DNA of 10,424 nt from an uncultured Collinsella sp. (GCA_959601045.1 CAUGNZ010000049.1:1-10424); one strand, 5' to 3'; counted from the first letter of the stretch, positions 1 to 6,687 are shown. Notes: generated by a model from the letters alone, not told the origin. Numbers and translations are program-made.

Positions 1-70
1 GATTCGGTCGCACGGAGAGCATTTCCCAGTTGACAAAACTATAGGAACACCCCCCGCGGGAAATTGGTGA

Positions 71-277
71 CGCGGGCGCCGGCGGCCCGAATTGGCCGAG
101 CGCGACATGGCCTGCAGGGGACAGACCAAGCGCTTGGAGAGCGCCCGCGTACGCGTCGCGGTTGCCCGCCGGATCGAGGAGGTCGGACACATGCGCGACT
201 ACCCCGACCGAATGGGCGAACTTGAGCGGCGGCTCAGGAGGGATGGCATCGAGCTCGCGAGGTCGAAGGGCGGAGCC
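71..277 (+). pseudogene. possible remnant of a coiled-coil-like gene
   Basis: After an in-frame TGA at 68-70, frame 2 reads a charged, helix-prone stretch. It contains pieces such as QTKRLESARVRVAVARRIEE and MGELERRLRRDGIELARSK, which look like real protein with heptad-like spacing. The frame upstream of the TGA is also open to the window edge (it ends TPPAGNW), so the TGA may interrupt a longer gene. Downstream of about 277 the frame runs into strong palindromes and loses protein character. There is no convincing ribosome binding site. I do not recognise the family. It could equally be a chance frame in GC-rich DNA, and the antisense frames are also long here. Confidence 0.2.
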
Positions 278-289
278 TCCAGTATCGCT

Positions 290-336
290 CCCGCCGAAGG
301 CGGGCAAGATGATTCCGTGCAACGGAATCATCTTGC
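290..336. repeat. tandem perfect stem-loops
   Basis: Two hairpins sit back to back. The first pairs 290-295 (CCCGCC) with 299-304 (GGCGGG) across a GAA loop. The second pairs 304-318 with 322-336, a perfect 15-bp stem (left arm GCAAGATGATTCCGT) with a three-base GCA loop. No T-run follows on either strand, so an ordinary rho-independent terminator is unlikely. A further helix, 335-342 with 366-373, follows; its single non-Watson-Crick position (T338 with G370) is a G.U pair only if the plus strand is the RNA. The function is unknown. Confidence 0.55.
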
Positions 337-692
337 TTGCATGGGGCGAGCCGGTTGGCCAGGCAATGCGAGCCCAGGCAGATGTGCGCCGGTTGAGCCG
401 ACGCCGAGAAGACGCGATCGATGGGGAGCGTCGCACGACGGCGCTCGGCGGCCCGGCGCGAGAGGCCCCGCCCGGCGACTACGGCGGAGCGATGGCGACT
501 ACTGGAAGCCATCGAGCGAAGCCGTTCGGCGAACGGGGCCGGTGTGAGCGGAGGCGGACGAAACGCGACCCTGGGGAGCGTTGCCAGGGAACCGTAGCGA
601 GAGCGGCGCCATGCGTCGCGGGGCCCCGCCCATAAGCGGGACCCATCAGCCGCGAGGCCAATTGTTTTGGCGGCCCTACGATGGAAGCCGGT

Positions 693-1610
693 CTAGAAGT
701 CTATCGTCCCTGCAACGTCCTCGACTTTCTTCCGATAGGCTGACCGAGCAGCCTCTTCGCGAGCTTGGCGCTTCCGTTCCTTCTCAAGATATTCGGTCTC
801 AAGTTTGTTGGCCTCTTCCACGCACAAGACGAGGGTGTCACGGTGATAGTCCCTAACTTCTTCGATGGTGGTCCCATTAAGGATTATTTCGTCGCCGACG
901 ACCGATGCGATATGGGGCCTATGCATGGTGGTAAATCTTGGCGGCAAGTCCCAGGACTTCAAGAAGAGCTCGCACCACAGAGAGCTGGGGCGTCTCGACA
1001 ATCGGAACGGCACTTCGTACAGGGCACTTCCCCTCGTTCCGTCGTTCCTCGGTTCTCCCACCTCATCGACCACAATACCGATGATTCTGATGGGCTCAGA
1101 GCCCTCGCCCTCTTCTTCGCGTTTTTTCGAAGTCGTCTGAGCGATGCGGCGCTTGGGCACAACCGACGGCTTCTTCTTGACCCCATAAAGGGTCGCAAGC
1201 AAATCGTTATAGCCACGAGACTCGACCCCATCGCCCAAGTCGACCGCCAATTTCCCCTTGAGGAAGGTCGGGAGGCTTTCCTCAACGCCCCCTTCCTTTA
1301 TTACCGGGATAAACTTCCTCTCATTATGCCCAGAGAACAGTTCTCCGCTGATGATATGGCCCTCGTATCCAACCCCACCGATTCTCGCATCGGCCTTCTG
1401 CTTATATGCTGGGGTGCAGACGATAAGAACATAGTCCGACGACCTGACCGACTGCTCCATGAACTGCGGCAACCTGTCACCCAGTTCGAGATCATATTGG
1501 TCCAGGACTGCATCGATCCCGTCCGACAGAAGGCGGTTGGCCAGCGCCTTTACCCATTCGCGGTGTTCTTCGCTTTCCCATGCGTAGGATATGAAAACCT
1601 TAGTCAACAT
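693..1610 (-). CDS. SEFIR/TIR-domain protein, probable defence effector
   Basis: The protein has 305 residues. Residues 1-125 form a SEFIR-type TIR domain: the first strand is KVFISYAWES, followed by the SEFIR-like block DAVLDQYDLELGDRLPQFME, the strand DYVLIVCTPAY and GGVGYEGHIISGELF. Bacterial TIR and SEFIR domains in immune systems often cleave NAD+ or make cyclic ADP-ribose signals; E83 in GYEGH is my candidate for the catalytic glutamate. Residues about 135-170 are a basic and acidic linker. Residues 172-260 form a second conserved-looking domain (VPFRLSRRPSSLWCELF, MHRPHIAS), and 262-298 is a charged coiled coil. I chose ATG at 1610 over the upstream TTG at 1619 because the SEFIR fold begins at once and GGGGG lies just upstream. 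It follows the DUF262 gene by 24 bp and is the last gene of the operon. The domain call is firm; NADase activity and partner are inferred. Confidence 0.85.
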   Translation of the reverse strand: MLTKVFISYAWESEEHREWVKALANRLLSDGIDAVLDQYDLELGDRLPQFMEQSVRSSDYVLIVCTPAYKQKADARIGGVGYEGHIISGELFSGHNERKFIPVIKEGGVEESLPTFLKGKLAVDLGDGVESRGYNDLLATLYGVKKKPSVVPKRRIAQTTSKKREEEGEGSEPIRIIGIVVDEVGEPRNDGTRGSALYEVPFRLSRRPSSLWCELFLKSWDLPPRFTTMHRPHIASVVGDEIILNGTTIEEVRDYHRDTLVLCVEEANKLETEYLEKERKRQAREEAARSAYRKKVEDVAGTIDF

Positions 1611-1634
1611 GACCCCCAAAGACTAGTCCGAAAT

Positions 1635-3404
1635 CTACAGTCGCTCATATGCCCTCTTCACGAGCTCACCCATTAGCCTCCTGCGCCGACCGAGGAAGTC
1701 CTCGTAATCAAGCTCTTCGAATCCGAGGGGCAGGGCGTGTTCCTCGCAGTTGCGGCGATACTCGTCCTCCCCCAGCGCGTCGCGATACCTACGAACGTAC
1801 TCATTCGGGGCATCATCCGAGATGTAGATATTGTTCTGGTAGTCAACGAGGGTGAAGTTACCTCGGTTGCTGCGCTGCGAAAGGTAGCCCTTGACCCTCA
1901 GGTAGTTATCTGGAAACAGATGGTGCTTGTCCAGGGCCTTCTTGGAGCCCGACGAACCGGTAAGCAGCAGCTGAGAAAGAGGGGCCGTGCTGAACAACGC
2001 CTTGGCACCGAGCACGACCTGAGCCGCGACGAAGCCCCACCAGGTCGGGCCCGTCGCCTCGTTTGCGTCGAGGGAGCTGGGCAGCGTGATGGAGAAATAA
2101 TCGTCCGTCATGATGGCGGCGAGCCTACGGTCGAAGTACGCCCGGAACTCATCGGCGGTCTCAAGGCGCGAGACGTCGTTAAGCTGCTGCTCGAACTCGG
2201 ATTCGAAGGACCCCACATAGAGCCCCGTTATGGCTGCGGCGAAATACCAGCGCCGCACGAGCCCGCGCACAGCCAGTGGCTCCATGTCGAACTCATAGCG
2301 CCCGATAAGGTAGAACGCATAGCAGAACATGAGCGCGTTGCCCGACCCCACCTGGTCAGAGCAGACGTAGCCCGCCTCCGCCAGCGTGTTGATGAAGGCA
2401 TGCCAGTTGTTCAAGTCAAGCACGAGATCGAGGGCGCGACCGAACGTGGCAAAGTTCTCAGCTCGCGTCTCGGGCGTCGTTTCCTTTGTCTTGAGATCTC
2501 GCCCGCGAAGAATCTGGTAGGCATAACGCAGGCGACCCCTCTTGAACCCCACGCCCACCGTGGCGCGAATGATATGCGTCGGCGAGACGGTCATGAGCGG
2601 GTTGTACGAGGTGCCCTTTGCGGGCGCATGGCTCATGGCGCAGAACTCCTCTATACGCTCCCTCATGGCAGGTTCGTAGACCGAAAGCAGGGTCATGATG
2701 AAGTCATCCTGCTTAAGCGCCTGCCCTTGCGAGTTCACACGCACAAAGATGTCCGATACGGTCTCCTCGTCGGCCGATTCGGAAATCTCCAGCGTCGGCA
2801 GAAGATAACGCTCAAGCCCGAGTAATGCGTTGAGCCCGCTCTCGACGGCATCCTCGCCGCCATCGTCGAGTTCGGGTTCTCCCTTTTTGGCATTCGCCTC
2901 GTTAAGGCGCTTGATGAACGCCCTGCGATAGGCGCTCAGCTTGTTGTCGTGGTTCGCCGCGAAGGCCTCGGATACGTCCGGCACATAGCGCGAATCCTTC
3001 TCGGTCGAGGCGTCGGCATTCTTGAATGAGCGTGCGATGGGGTCGTAGGCGACCTTCACCGTTCGCTCCCTGAAGTTCTTGTCTCGCACGGACACGCCGT
3101 ACAGGGAGCTCAGAAGGGCAGTGAGTCTCTGCTGTCCGTCGATGACAAGGGACTTGGGGACGGCATACACCTTTTGGTTCGAGCCTATGCCAGACTTCTT
3201 GCCCGCGTTGTCGCTCGGAGAGTCCCACAGCATCACATAGCCAATAGGGTATCCGCGGAGCATGGAATCAAGCAGGTCGCGGACCTTTTCGTTGCCCCAC
3301 ACGAAGGGTCGTTGCAGGTCGGGCAGACCGATCTTGCCCGTCTGAACGTCCTTCAGGATGTTACCAACCTCCAGCGATATGGGGTTATAGATGGAATTTG
3401 GCAC
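1635..3404 (-). CDS. DUF262/HNH protein, GmrSD-like
   Basis: The protein has 589 residues. The N-terminal DUF262 (GmrS-like, ParB-related fold) domain is recognisable from GLPDLQRPFVW (residues 26-36) and VIDGQQRLTAL (87-97), which contains the DGQQR signature. The C-terminus carries a DUF1524/HNH-like nuclease: KHHLFP (493-498) and NRGNFTLVDYQNN (513-525). In GmrSD, DUF262 hydrolyses nucleotide and the HNH part cuts phage DNA with glucosylated hydroxymethylcytosine. By analogy this is a modification-dependent (type IV) nuclease, but its real target is not visible. The GTG start shares one base with the TAG stop of the upstream methyltransferase gene (TAGTG), and there is only a weak GAAGG upstream, so it is probably made by translational coupling. 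The close linkage to a restriction-modification gene and a TIR gene supports a defence role. Confidence 0.88.
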   Translation of the reverse strand: MPNSIYNPISLEVGNILKDVQTGKIGLPDLQRPFVWGNEKVRDLLDSMLRGYPIGYVMLWDSPSDNAGKKSGIGSNQKVYAVPKSLVIDGQQRLTALLSSLYGVSVRDKNFRERTVKVAYDPIARSFKNADASTEKDSRYVPDVSEAFAANHDNKLSAYRRAFIKRLNEANAKKGEPELDDGGEDAVESGLNALLGLERYLLPTLEISESADEETVSDIFVRVNSQGQALKQDDFIMTLLSVYEPAMRERIEEFCAMSHAPAKGTSYNPLMTVSPTHIIRATVGVGFKRGRLRYAYQILRGRDLKTKETTPETRAENFATFGRALDLVLDLNNWHAFINTLAEAGYVCSDQVGSGNALMFCYAFYLIGRYEFDMEPLAVRGLVRRWYFAAAITGLYVGSFESEFEQQLNDVSRLETADEFRAYFDRRLAAIMTDDYFSITLPSSLDANEATGPTWWGFVAAQVVLGAKALFSTAPLSQLLLTGSSGSKKALDKHHLFPDNYLRVKGYLSQRSNRGNFTLVDYQNNIYISDDAPNEYVRRYRDALGEDEYRRNCEEHALPLGFEELDYEDFLGRRRRLMGELVKRAYERL

Positions 3405-6232
3405 TATAGTTCACCGACCTTCTTGGCGTACAGGTTGAAAAGATGGGCGACTATCTTCTCCTCGTCCCCACCGAAGTCGACGCCATAGGCAGCTTCGACA
3501 GCAGCGTCGAGCGCCTTATGCGCAGACATCAGCTCGGGGAAGAACGTTTCGTTCTTGGGATCGTACATGTCCGCGAGCGTCGCACCTTCTTGGGCATCCC
3601 GGGCGTCGAGCACGGCTTGGGCGCAACGCTCAACTTCTTCGCGTTGGGATTCCGTGGGCTCGGGCCAGACGAAGTTGTTGTAGTCAATACCAGCCGAGTA
3701 CTGATAATCATCTTTCAGTCTTCCGGTCACGACCCTAACCCATGCATTATGAAATTGGGACTGCAACACCCCATATTGATAGAGAGTTGCATTTGGGATA
3801 AGACGAACTTTATTGCTACAAAAGACCTCAGCATCGACGAACCCCATTGGGATGTATCGCCTTCGGCTTGATGAAACCTCTGGTATCAAGATTGAATCTG
3901 TATCCGACAGGATTTCAGTTCCAAAATGGGCAGGGCACTCTGCAGCCTTAACGGTCTGACTTCTCTTGCTCTTGAGCCGATACCGGCGCACCGCTTCAAC
4001 CCTTTCCCTGCATTTAGGCAGATTCTTTAGCTCATCCCAATTTGCGTTCCCAAGCCATAAACACCAACGGCTTTTGCCACGGATAAATTCTTGTGATCCA
4101 AGCCACTTGTGAAAGAATTTCTCTGCACCAGGTTCAATTTGCAAGAATTCGATTTTCTGCTCATCAGTGAAAAGGTAATTGCCGTCGTCTATAGGCTGGG
4201 AGCCTATTCCCATTTCCGGAACATCTGATAATGGCTTACTTCTGCTGTAGACAAAAACGTCCGGAGCGTCTTTAAGATACGCATTGATTCTGGCTACGGA
4301 AATCTGCTCTTCGTCAGAATCGGGCGTTGCGTGATAGAAGAGCGTCTTGGCCCCAACCTCGCGCGAGAAGCCCACGATGACGCAGAACACGTGTGCCTTG
4401 TCTGCCGCCTCGTTGTCCCAGCGGAAGGTGTTGTGCGCGAAGTCGATATGGATTCCCAGGTCGTACAGGGGTTTCCAGAGGTTGGCGACCTGCTCCCCCT
4501 GGCAGATGGAGTTGGTCGAGACCAGGGCGCAGCGCGTGCGCTTCCCTTGCGTGAACCTCGCGGCCTTCATGTACCAGGCCCCGCAATAGTCGATGTTGCC
4601 CGCGTTCTTCGCGCCATCGAAGACCTCAAGGAGTTCGGCCTTCTGCTCCTTGGACTGGTTGCGGGCCCCGAGGAAGGGCGGGTTGCCCACGAGGTACGTG
4701 AGGTCATCGGGGAACACCTCGGACCAATCGGTCTTGAGGGCGTTGCCCTCATGGAGGTTGCTGAGGCTCCTGAGCGGCAGGAAGTCGAAGTCATAACCGA
4801 CGTATATCTCCTGCGTCTTTCGGAGCATCTGCTCCTCGGTGATCCAAAGGGCGGTCTTGGCGACCGAGACGGCGAAGTCGTTAATCTCGATGCCGTACAG
4901 TTGATCGAGAGATACGCGGACGGGGCTGTCCTGCGCAATGACGAGGGACGTCTGCCCCGCGTTGCCGGTCTCCTCGCTGAGCTCGTCCTCGATGATTCGG
5001 TTCTCGATGGTGCGCAGCTGCCGGTACGCCTCGGTAAGGAAGTTGCCCGAGCCGCACGCGGGGTCGCCGATGGTGATGGAGGCAACCTTGTCGTGCAGCC
5101 TCGCCAGGGCCTGCTTGCGTTTCGCCGCCGTCCTTTCGCCCTCGGCCTCGTGCAGCTCATCCCACAGCTCGTCGAGGAAGAGCGGCCTGAGGCAGCGCTC
5201 AATGTTCTCGACGCTCGTGTAGTGCATGCCCCCGGCATGGCGGGTCTCGGGGTTCAGCGTTCCCTCGAACACGCCGCCGAAGATTACGCCCGAGATCTCG
5301 CGCCAGTCGAAGTCCTGGGACGCGTCGGTGATGGCCTCGAGGATCTCCGGGGTCATCTGCGGGACGATGATGGAGGAGTCGGCGAACAGACCGCCGTTCA
5401 CGTACGGGAAGGCCGCGAGGTCCTCGTCCATGTACTCGTCCCTCTGCTCTAGGGGTGTGTCGATCGTCTCAAACAATTCGACCAGTTTGCGGCGGAGCTT
5501 CGCGGGGTCCCCCTCGCAGTACCTGCCGAACGCCTGGTGCGATTGCAGGAGGTCGGCGTCCTCGGCGTAGAGCAGGAAGATGATTCGGGTGATGAGCACG
5601 TTGAGGGAGCGCTGCTCCTCTTGTGCCCGCTCGTCCTTCTCCTCAATATGGTGATACTGCTTGGCGAGGGCATCGTAGAGCCTGGAGACGTAGGCCCCGG
5701 CCTCGATGGAGAGCTGCTGCTCCTTGTGCAGACGGCTCGTCTCGTTGGAGGTCAGGAAGGACAGGAGATACAGGCTGTCCTGGAGCTCTTCGAGGGAGAA
5801 CTCCTGCACGGTGTCCTCGGGCCGCTCGTTGTCGAGATCGTAGAGGCGGAAGGTCCCGAAGTTGCACGTCATTACCCAGCGGGGGCGCTCGGAGTACGGC
5901 AGGTGCCGCGCGTACCACATGGCCTGCTGGAGCGGCGTCTCCATGCCGCCGTTCCTGGGTTCGGGCTTGTCGAGGTCGATGCCCCACGACTTCTGCTCAC
6001 ACAGGAAGTTGTGGTCGGAGACGAACACGTCGATGCGGCGGCCTCTCACCTTCCGCTCGAAGTCGACGAAGCTGTCTATGGTGTTGGACGGGATGCCCAG
6101 GACGTTGATGAGCAGGTCGACCCAGAACTTCTGCGTGTCCTGCTGCTCGTTGTTGGAGCCCGCGGGGATGGCGGCAAGGCGCTTCTGCCACCGCTTGACG
6201 AACTCCTTTGCCTCTTTCTTGCTGGCAGGCAT
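3404..6232 (-). CDS. MmeI-like type IIL restriction-modification enzyme
   Basis: The protein has 942 residues, the usual size for the MmeI family, in which one chain both methylates and cuts DNA. Residues 1-150 hold a PD-(D/E)XK nuclease: D68 in RRIDVF, then E79 and K81 in CEQKSW, close to MmeI D70/E80/K82. A helical region spans about 150-330. The gamma-class N6-adenine methyltransferase follows: GMHYTS (335-340), SAM-binding motif I DPACGSGNF (390-398), YGIEINDFAVSVAKTALWI (446-464) and catalytic NPPF (517-520). The target-recognition domain should lie at about 637-847, exactly the AT-richer part of the gene. The tail (PELMSAHKALDAAVEAAYG) is typical of the family. The ATG start has AGGAGG six bases upstream. 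It is the first gene of a three-gene operon. BREX PglX is a less likely alternative, since it lacks this nuclease domain. The recognition sequence cannot be read from the DNA. Confidence 0.9.
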   Translation of the reverse strand: MPASKKEAKEFVKRWQKRLAAIPAGSNNEQQDTQKFWVDLLINVLGIPSNTIDSFVDFERKVRGRRIDVFVSDHNFLCEQKSWGIDLDKPEPRNGGMETPLQQAMWYARHLPYSERPRWVMTCNFGTFRLYDLDNERPEDTVQEFSLEELQDSLYLLSFLTSNETSRLHKEQQLSIEAGAYVSRLYDALAKQYHHIEEKDERAQEEQRSLNVLITRIIFLLYAEDADLLQSHQAFGRYCEGDPAKLRRKLVELFETIDTPLEQRDEYMDEDLAAFPYVNGGLFADSSIIVPQMTPEILEAITDASQDFDWREISGVIFGGVFEGTLNPETRHAGGMHYTSVENIERCLRPLFLDELWDELHEAEGERTAAKRKQALARLHDKVASITIGDPACGSGNFLTEAYRQLRTIENRIIEDELSEETGNAGQTSLVIAQDSPVRVSLDQLYGIEINDFAVSVAKTALWITEEQMLRKTQEIYVGYDFDFLPLRSLSNLHEGNALKTDWSEVFPDDLTYLVGNPPFLGARNQSKEQKAELLEVFDGAKNAGNIDYCGAWYMKAARFTQGKRTRCALVSTNSICQGEQVANLWKPLYDLGIHIDFAHNTFRWDNEAADKAHVFCVIVGFSREVGAKTLFYHATPDSDEEQISVARINAYLKDAPDVFVYSRSKPLSDVPEMGIGSQPIDDGNYLFTDEQKIEFLQIEPGAEKFFHKWLGSQEFIRGKSRWCLWLGNANWDELKNLPKCRERVEAVRRYRLKSKRSQTVKAAECPAHFGTEILSDTDSILIPEVSSSRRRYIPMGFVDAEVFCSNKVRLIPNATLYQYGVLQSQFHNAWVRVVTGRLKDDYQYSAGIDYNNFVWPEPTESQREEVERCAQAVLDARDAQEGATLADMYDPKNETFFPELMSAHKALDAAVEAAYGVDFGGDEEKIVAHLFNLYAKKVGEL
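3690..4320 (-). other. low-GC patch coding for the presumed target-recognition domain
   Basis: Counting bases by hand, 3721-4320 is about 46% GC, while 4321-4560 is about 63% and 3421-3660 about 60%. The change is abrupt, near 4320 on one side and 3690 on the other. The patch encodes roughly residues 637-847 of the MmeI-like enzyme, where this family carries its target-recognition domain. The most likely reading is a specificity domain exchanged by recombination with a foreign relative. Confidence 0.7.
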
Positions 6233-6238
6233 ACCGGA

Positions 6239-6244
6239 CCTCCT
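6239..6244 (-). promoter_or_regulatory. ribosome binding site of the defence operon
   Basis: Read on the minus strand this is AGGAGG, six bases from the ATG at 6232. It fixes the start of the MmeI-like gene. No clear promoter was found for the operon: the best -10-like hexamer is TAAAAT (6267-6272 on the minus strand) with no good -35. Confidence 0.8.
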
Positions 6245-6300
6245 GCGTCGTCATCTCTTTCGGACAATTTTAAGGGGTAAGGGTGGCACCACGGACGGAA

Positions 6301-6380
6301 GGGCGAGTTTTCGACGGTCCACGGTGTCGCAGGGTCCCAGGCAAAACCCGAAGACGCCGGGGACCGTTGGAAACTCGCCC
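6301..6380 (+). ncRNA. candidate structured RNA, hairpin copy 1
   Basis: This is an 80-nt hairpin: 6301-6320 pairs with 6361-6380, 6322-6328 with 6353-6359, and 6332-6335 with 6346-6349, leaving a 10-nt loop and a 3x3 internal loop (GCA/GAA). On the plus strand every position in these helices pairs: the three non-Watson-Crick positions (6311/6370, 6313/6368, 6325/6356) are all G.U. On the minus strand the same positions would be A.C mismatches. A second, diverged copy follows at 6398-6474. Together this favours a plus-strand RNA, running opposite to the defence operon whose leader it occupies. No plus-strand promoter was recognised. A mobile inverted-repeat element is an alternative. Confidence 0.5.
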
Positions 6381-6397
6381 ATCTCACAGCAACGTCA

Positions 6398-6474
6398 TCC
6401 TAGGTTTTCAACGCTTTCCATGGCCGAAGGGCTTCTTATAAGCCCGTAGGCTGTGGGAAGGGTTGGAAACCGGA
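6398..6474 (+). ncRNA. candidate structured RNA, hairpin copy 2
   Basis: This is a diverged homologue of the hairpin at 6301-6380. Helices are 6398-6400 with 6472-6474, 6403-6412 with 6462-6471, 6414-6419 with 6455-6460, 6420-6425 with 6449-6454, and 6429-6434 with 6440-6445, closing a CTTAT loop. It has a two-base bulge (6401-6402), a G/G mismatch (6413/6461) and a 3x3 internal loop (GAA/GTA) in the same place as in copy 1. The wobbles 6408/6466, 6417/6457, 6421/6453 and 6422/6452 are all G.U on the plus strand. The 9-mer GTTGGAAAC is identical in both copies (6366-6374, 6462-6470). An alternative, crossing pairing of CACAGC (6385-6390) with GCTGTG (6450-6455) is also possible. Confidence 0.5.
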
Positions 6475-6503
6475 CTTTGGGCATAGCCCTTCACAAAAAA
6501 ACT

Positions 6504-6524
6504 TTCTACCCAAATTCTACCCAA
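6504..6524. repeat. tandem TTCTACCCAA repeat
   Basis: TTCTACCCAA occurs at 6504-6513 and again with its last base at 6524-6525, with a period of 11-12 bp, about one helical turn; an A/T-run precedes it. Such paired short repeats next to a tRNA 3' end can be arm sites for a tyrosine recombinase, but no integrase gene lies in the window, so this is only a suggestion. Confidence 0.35.
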
Positions 6525-6548
6525 CTGACGTTAACGATGCCCTTATAT

Positions 6549-6586
6549 AAGAAAGCAGGTCAGACGATTTATACCGTCTGACCTGC
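6549..6586 (-). terminator. terminator of tRNA-Arg, possibly bidirectional
   Basis: A perfect 12-bp stem (6555-6566, GCAGGTCAGACG, with 6575-6586) with an 8-nt loop starts 9 nt after the encoded CCA end of the tRNA and is followed on the minus strand by TTTCTTAT. This is a standard rho-independent terminator layout. Read on the plus strand the stem is followed by ATTTACTT, so it might also end a plus-strand transcript from the hairpins at 6301-6474. Confidence 0.8.
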
Positions 6587-6595
6587 ATTTACTTC

Positions 6596-6671
6596 TGGTG
6601 CCCCCGGGCGGATTCGAACCGTCGACACCCGCTTTAGGAGAGCGGTGCTCTATCCCCTGAGCTACGGAGGC
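6596..6671 (-). tRNA. tRNA-Arg (anticodon CCT)
   Basis: The 76-nt cloverleaf is complete. The acceptor stem GCCTCCG pairs with CGGGGGC, followed by discriminator A and an encoded CCA. The D arm is GCTC/GAGC, the anticodon stem CCGCT/AGCGG encloses CTCCTAA, giving anticodon CCT for the AGG codon, and the T loop is TTCGAAT. The T stem GACGG/CCGCC contains one A.C mismatch at the second pair (positions 50 and 64). The gene is single, with a terminator just downstream, and it marks the border between the PTS/ManO side and the defence region. Confidence 0.95.
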
Positions 6672-6681
6672 ATGTTGTACT

Positions 6682-6687
6682 AGTGTA
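6682..6687 (-). promoter_or_regulatory. possible -10 box of tRNA-Arg
   Basis: On the minus strand TACACT lies 10 bp before the tRNA 5' end, a fitting distance for a short leader. No good -35 hexamer is seen 16-18 bp further upstream, so the promoter call is weak. Confidence 0.3.

Larger units (their letters stand above)
1..692. other. GC-rich, hairpin-rich stretch without a confident gene
   Basis: No open frame here looks convincingly like a known protein. Frame 3 is open from the window edge to a TAG at 42-44, ending FGRTESISQLTKL, which could be the tail of a gene lying outside the window, but 13 residues cannot establish that. The rest is very rich in G and C and carries many simple stem-loops: 181-186 with 204-209, 290-295 with 299-304, 304-318 with 322-336, 335-342 with 366-373, 402-408 with 444-450, 411-415 with 428-432, 490-496 with 508-514, 522-527 with 531-536, 569-574 with 584-589. 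High GC makes chance hairpins common, so a structured RNA is only a possibility. A remnant of a mobile-element gene is an alternative for the first 280 bases. Confidence 0.5.

Noticed and set aside
1..692. Group II intron or retron RNA
   Set aside because: I found no domain V-like sequence, no intron ends and no reverse transcriptase gene; the stem-loops alone do not justify either name.
4331..5452. Plus-strand open frame of 373 codons, and 765-1676 of 303 codons
   Set aside because: Both are antisense to genes with intact catalytic motifs and have no ribosome binding site or recognisable domains.
3404..6232. BREX PglX methyltransferase
   Set aside because: The N-terminal D68/E79/K81 nuclease and the family-typical tail fit the MmeI family, and no pglZ, brxC or other BREX genes are present.
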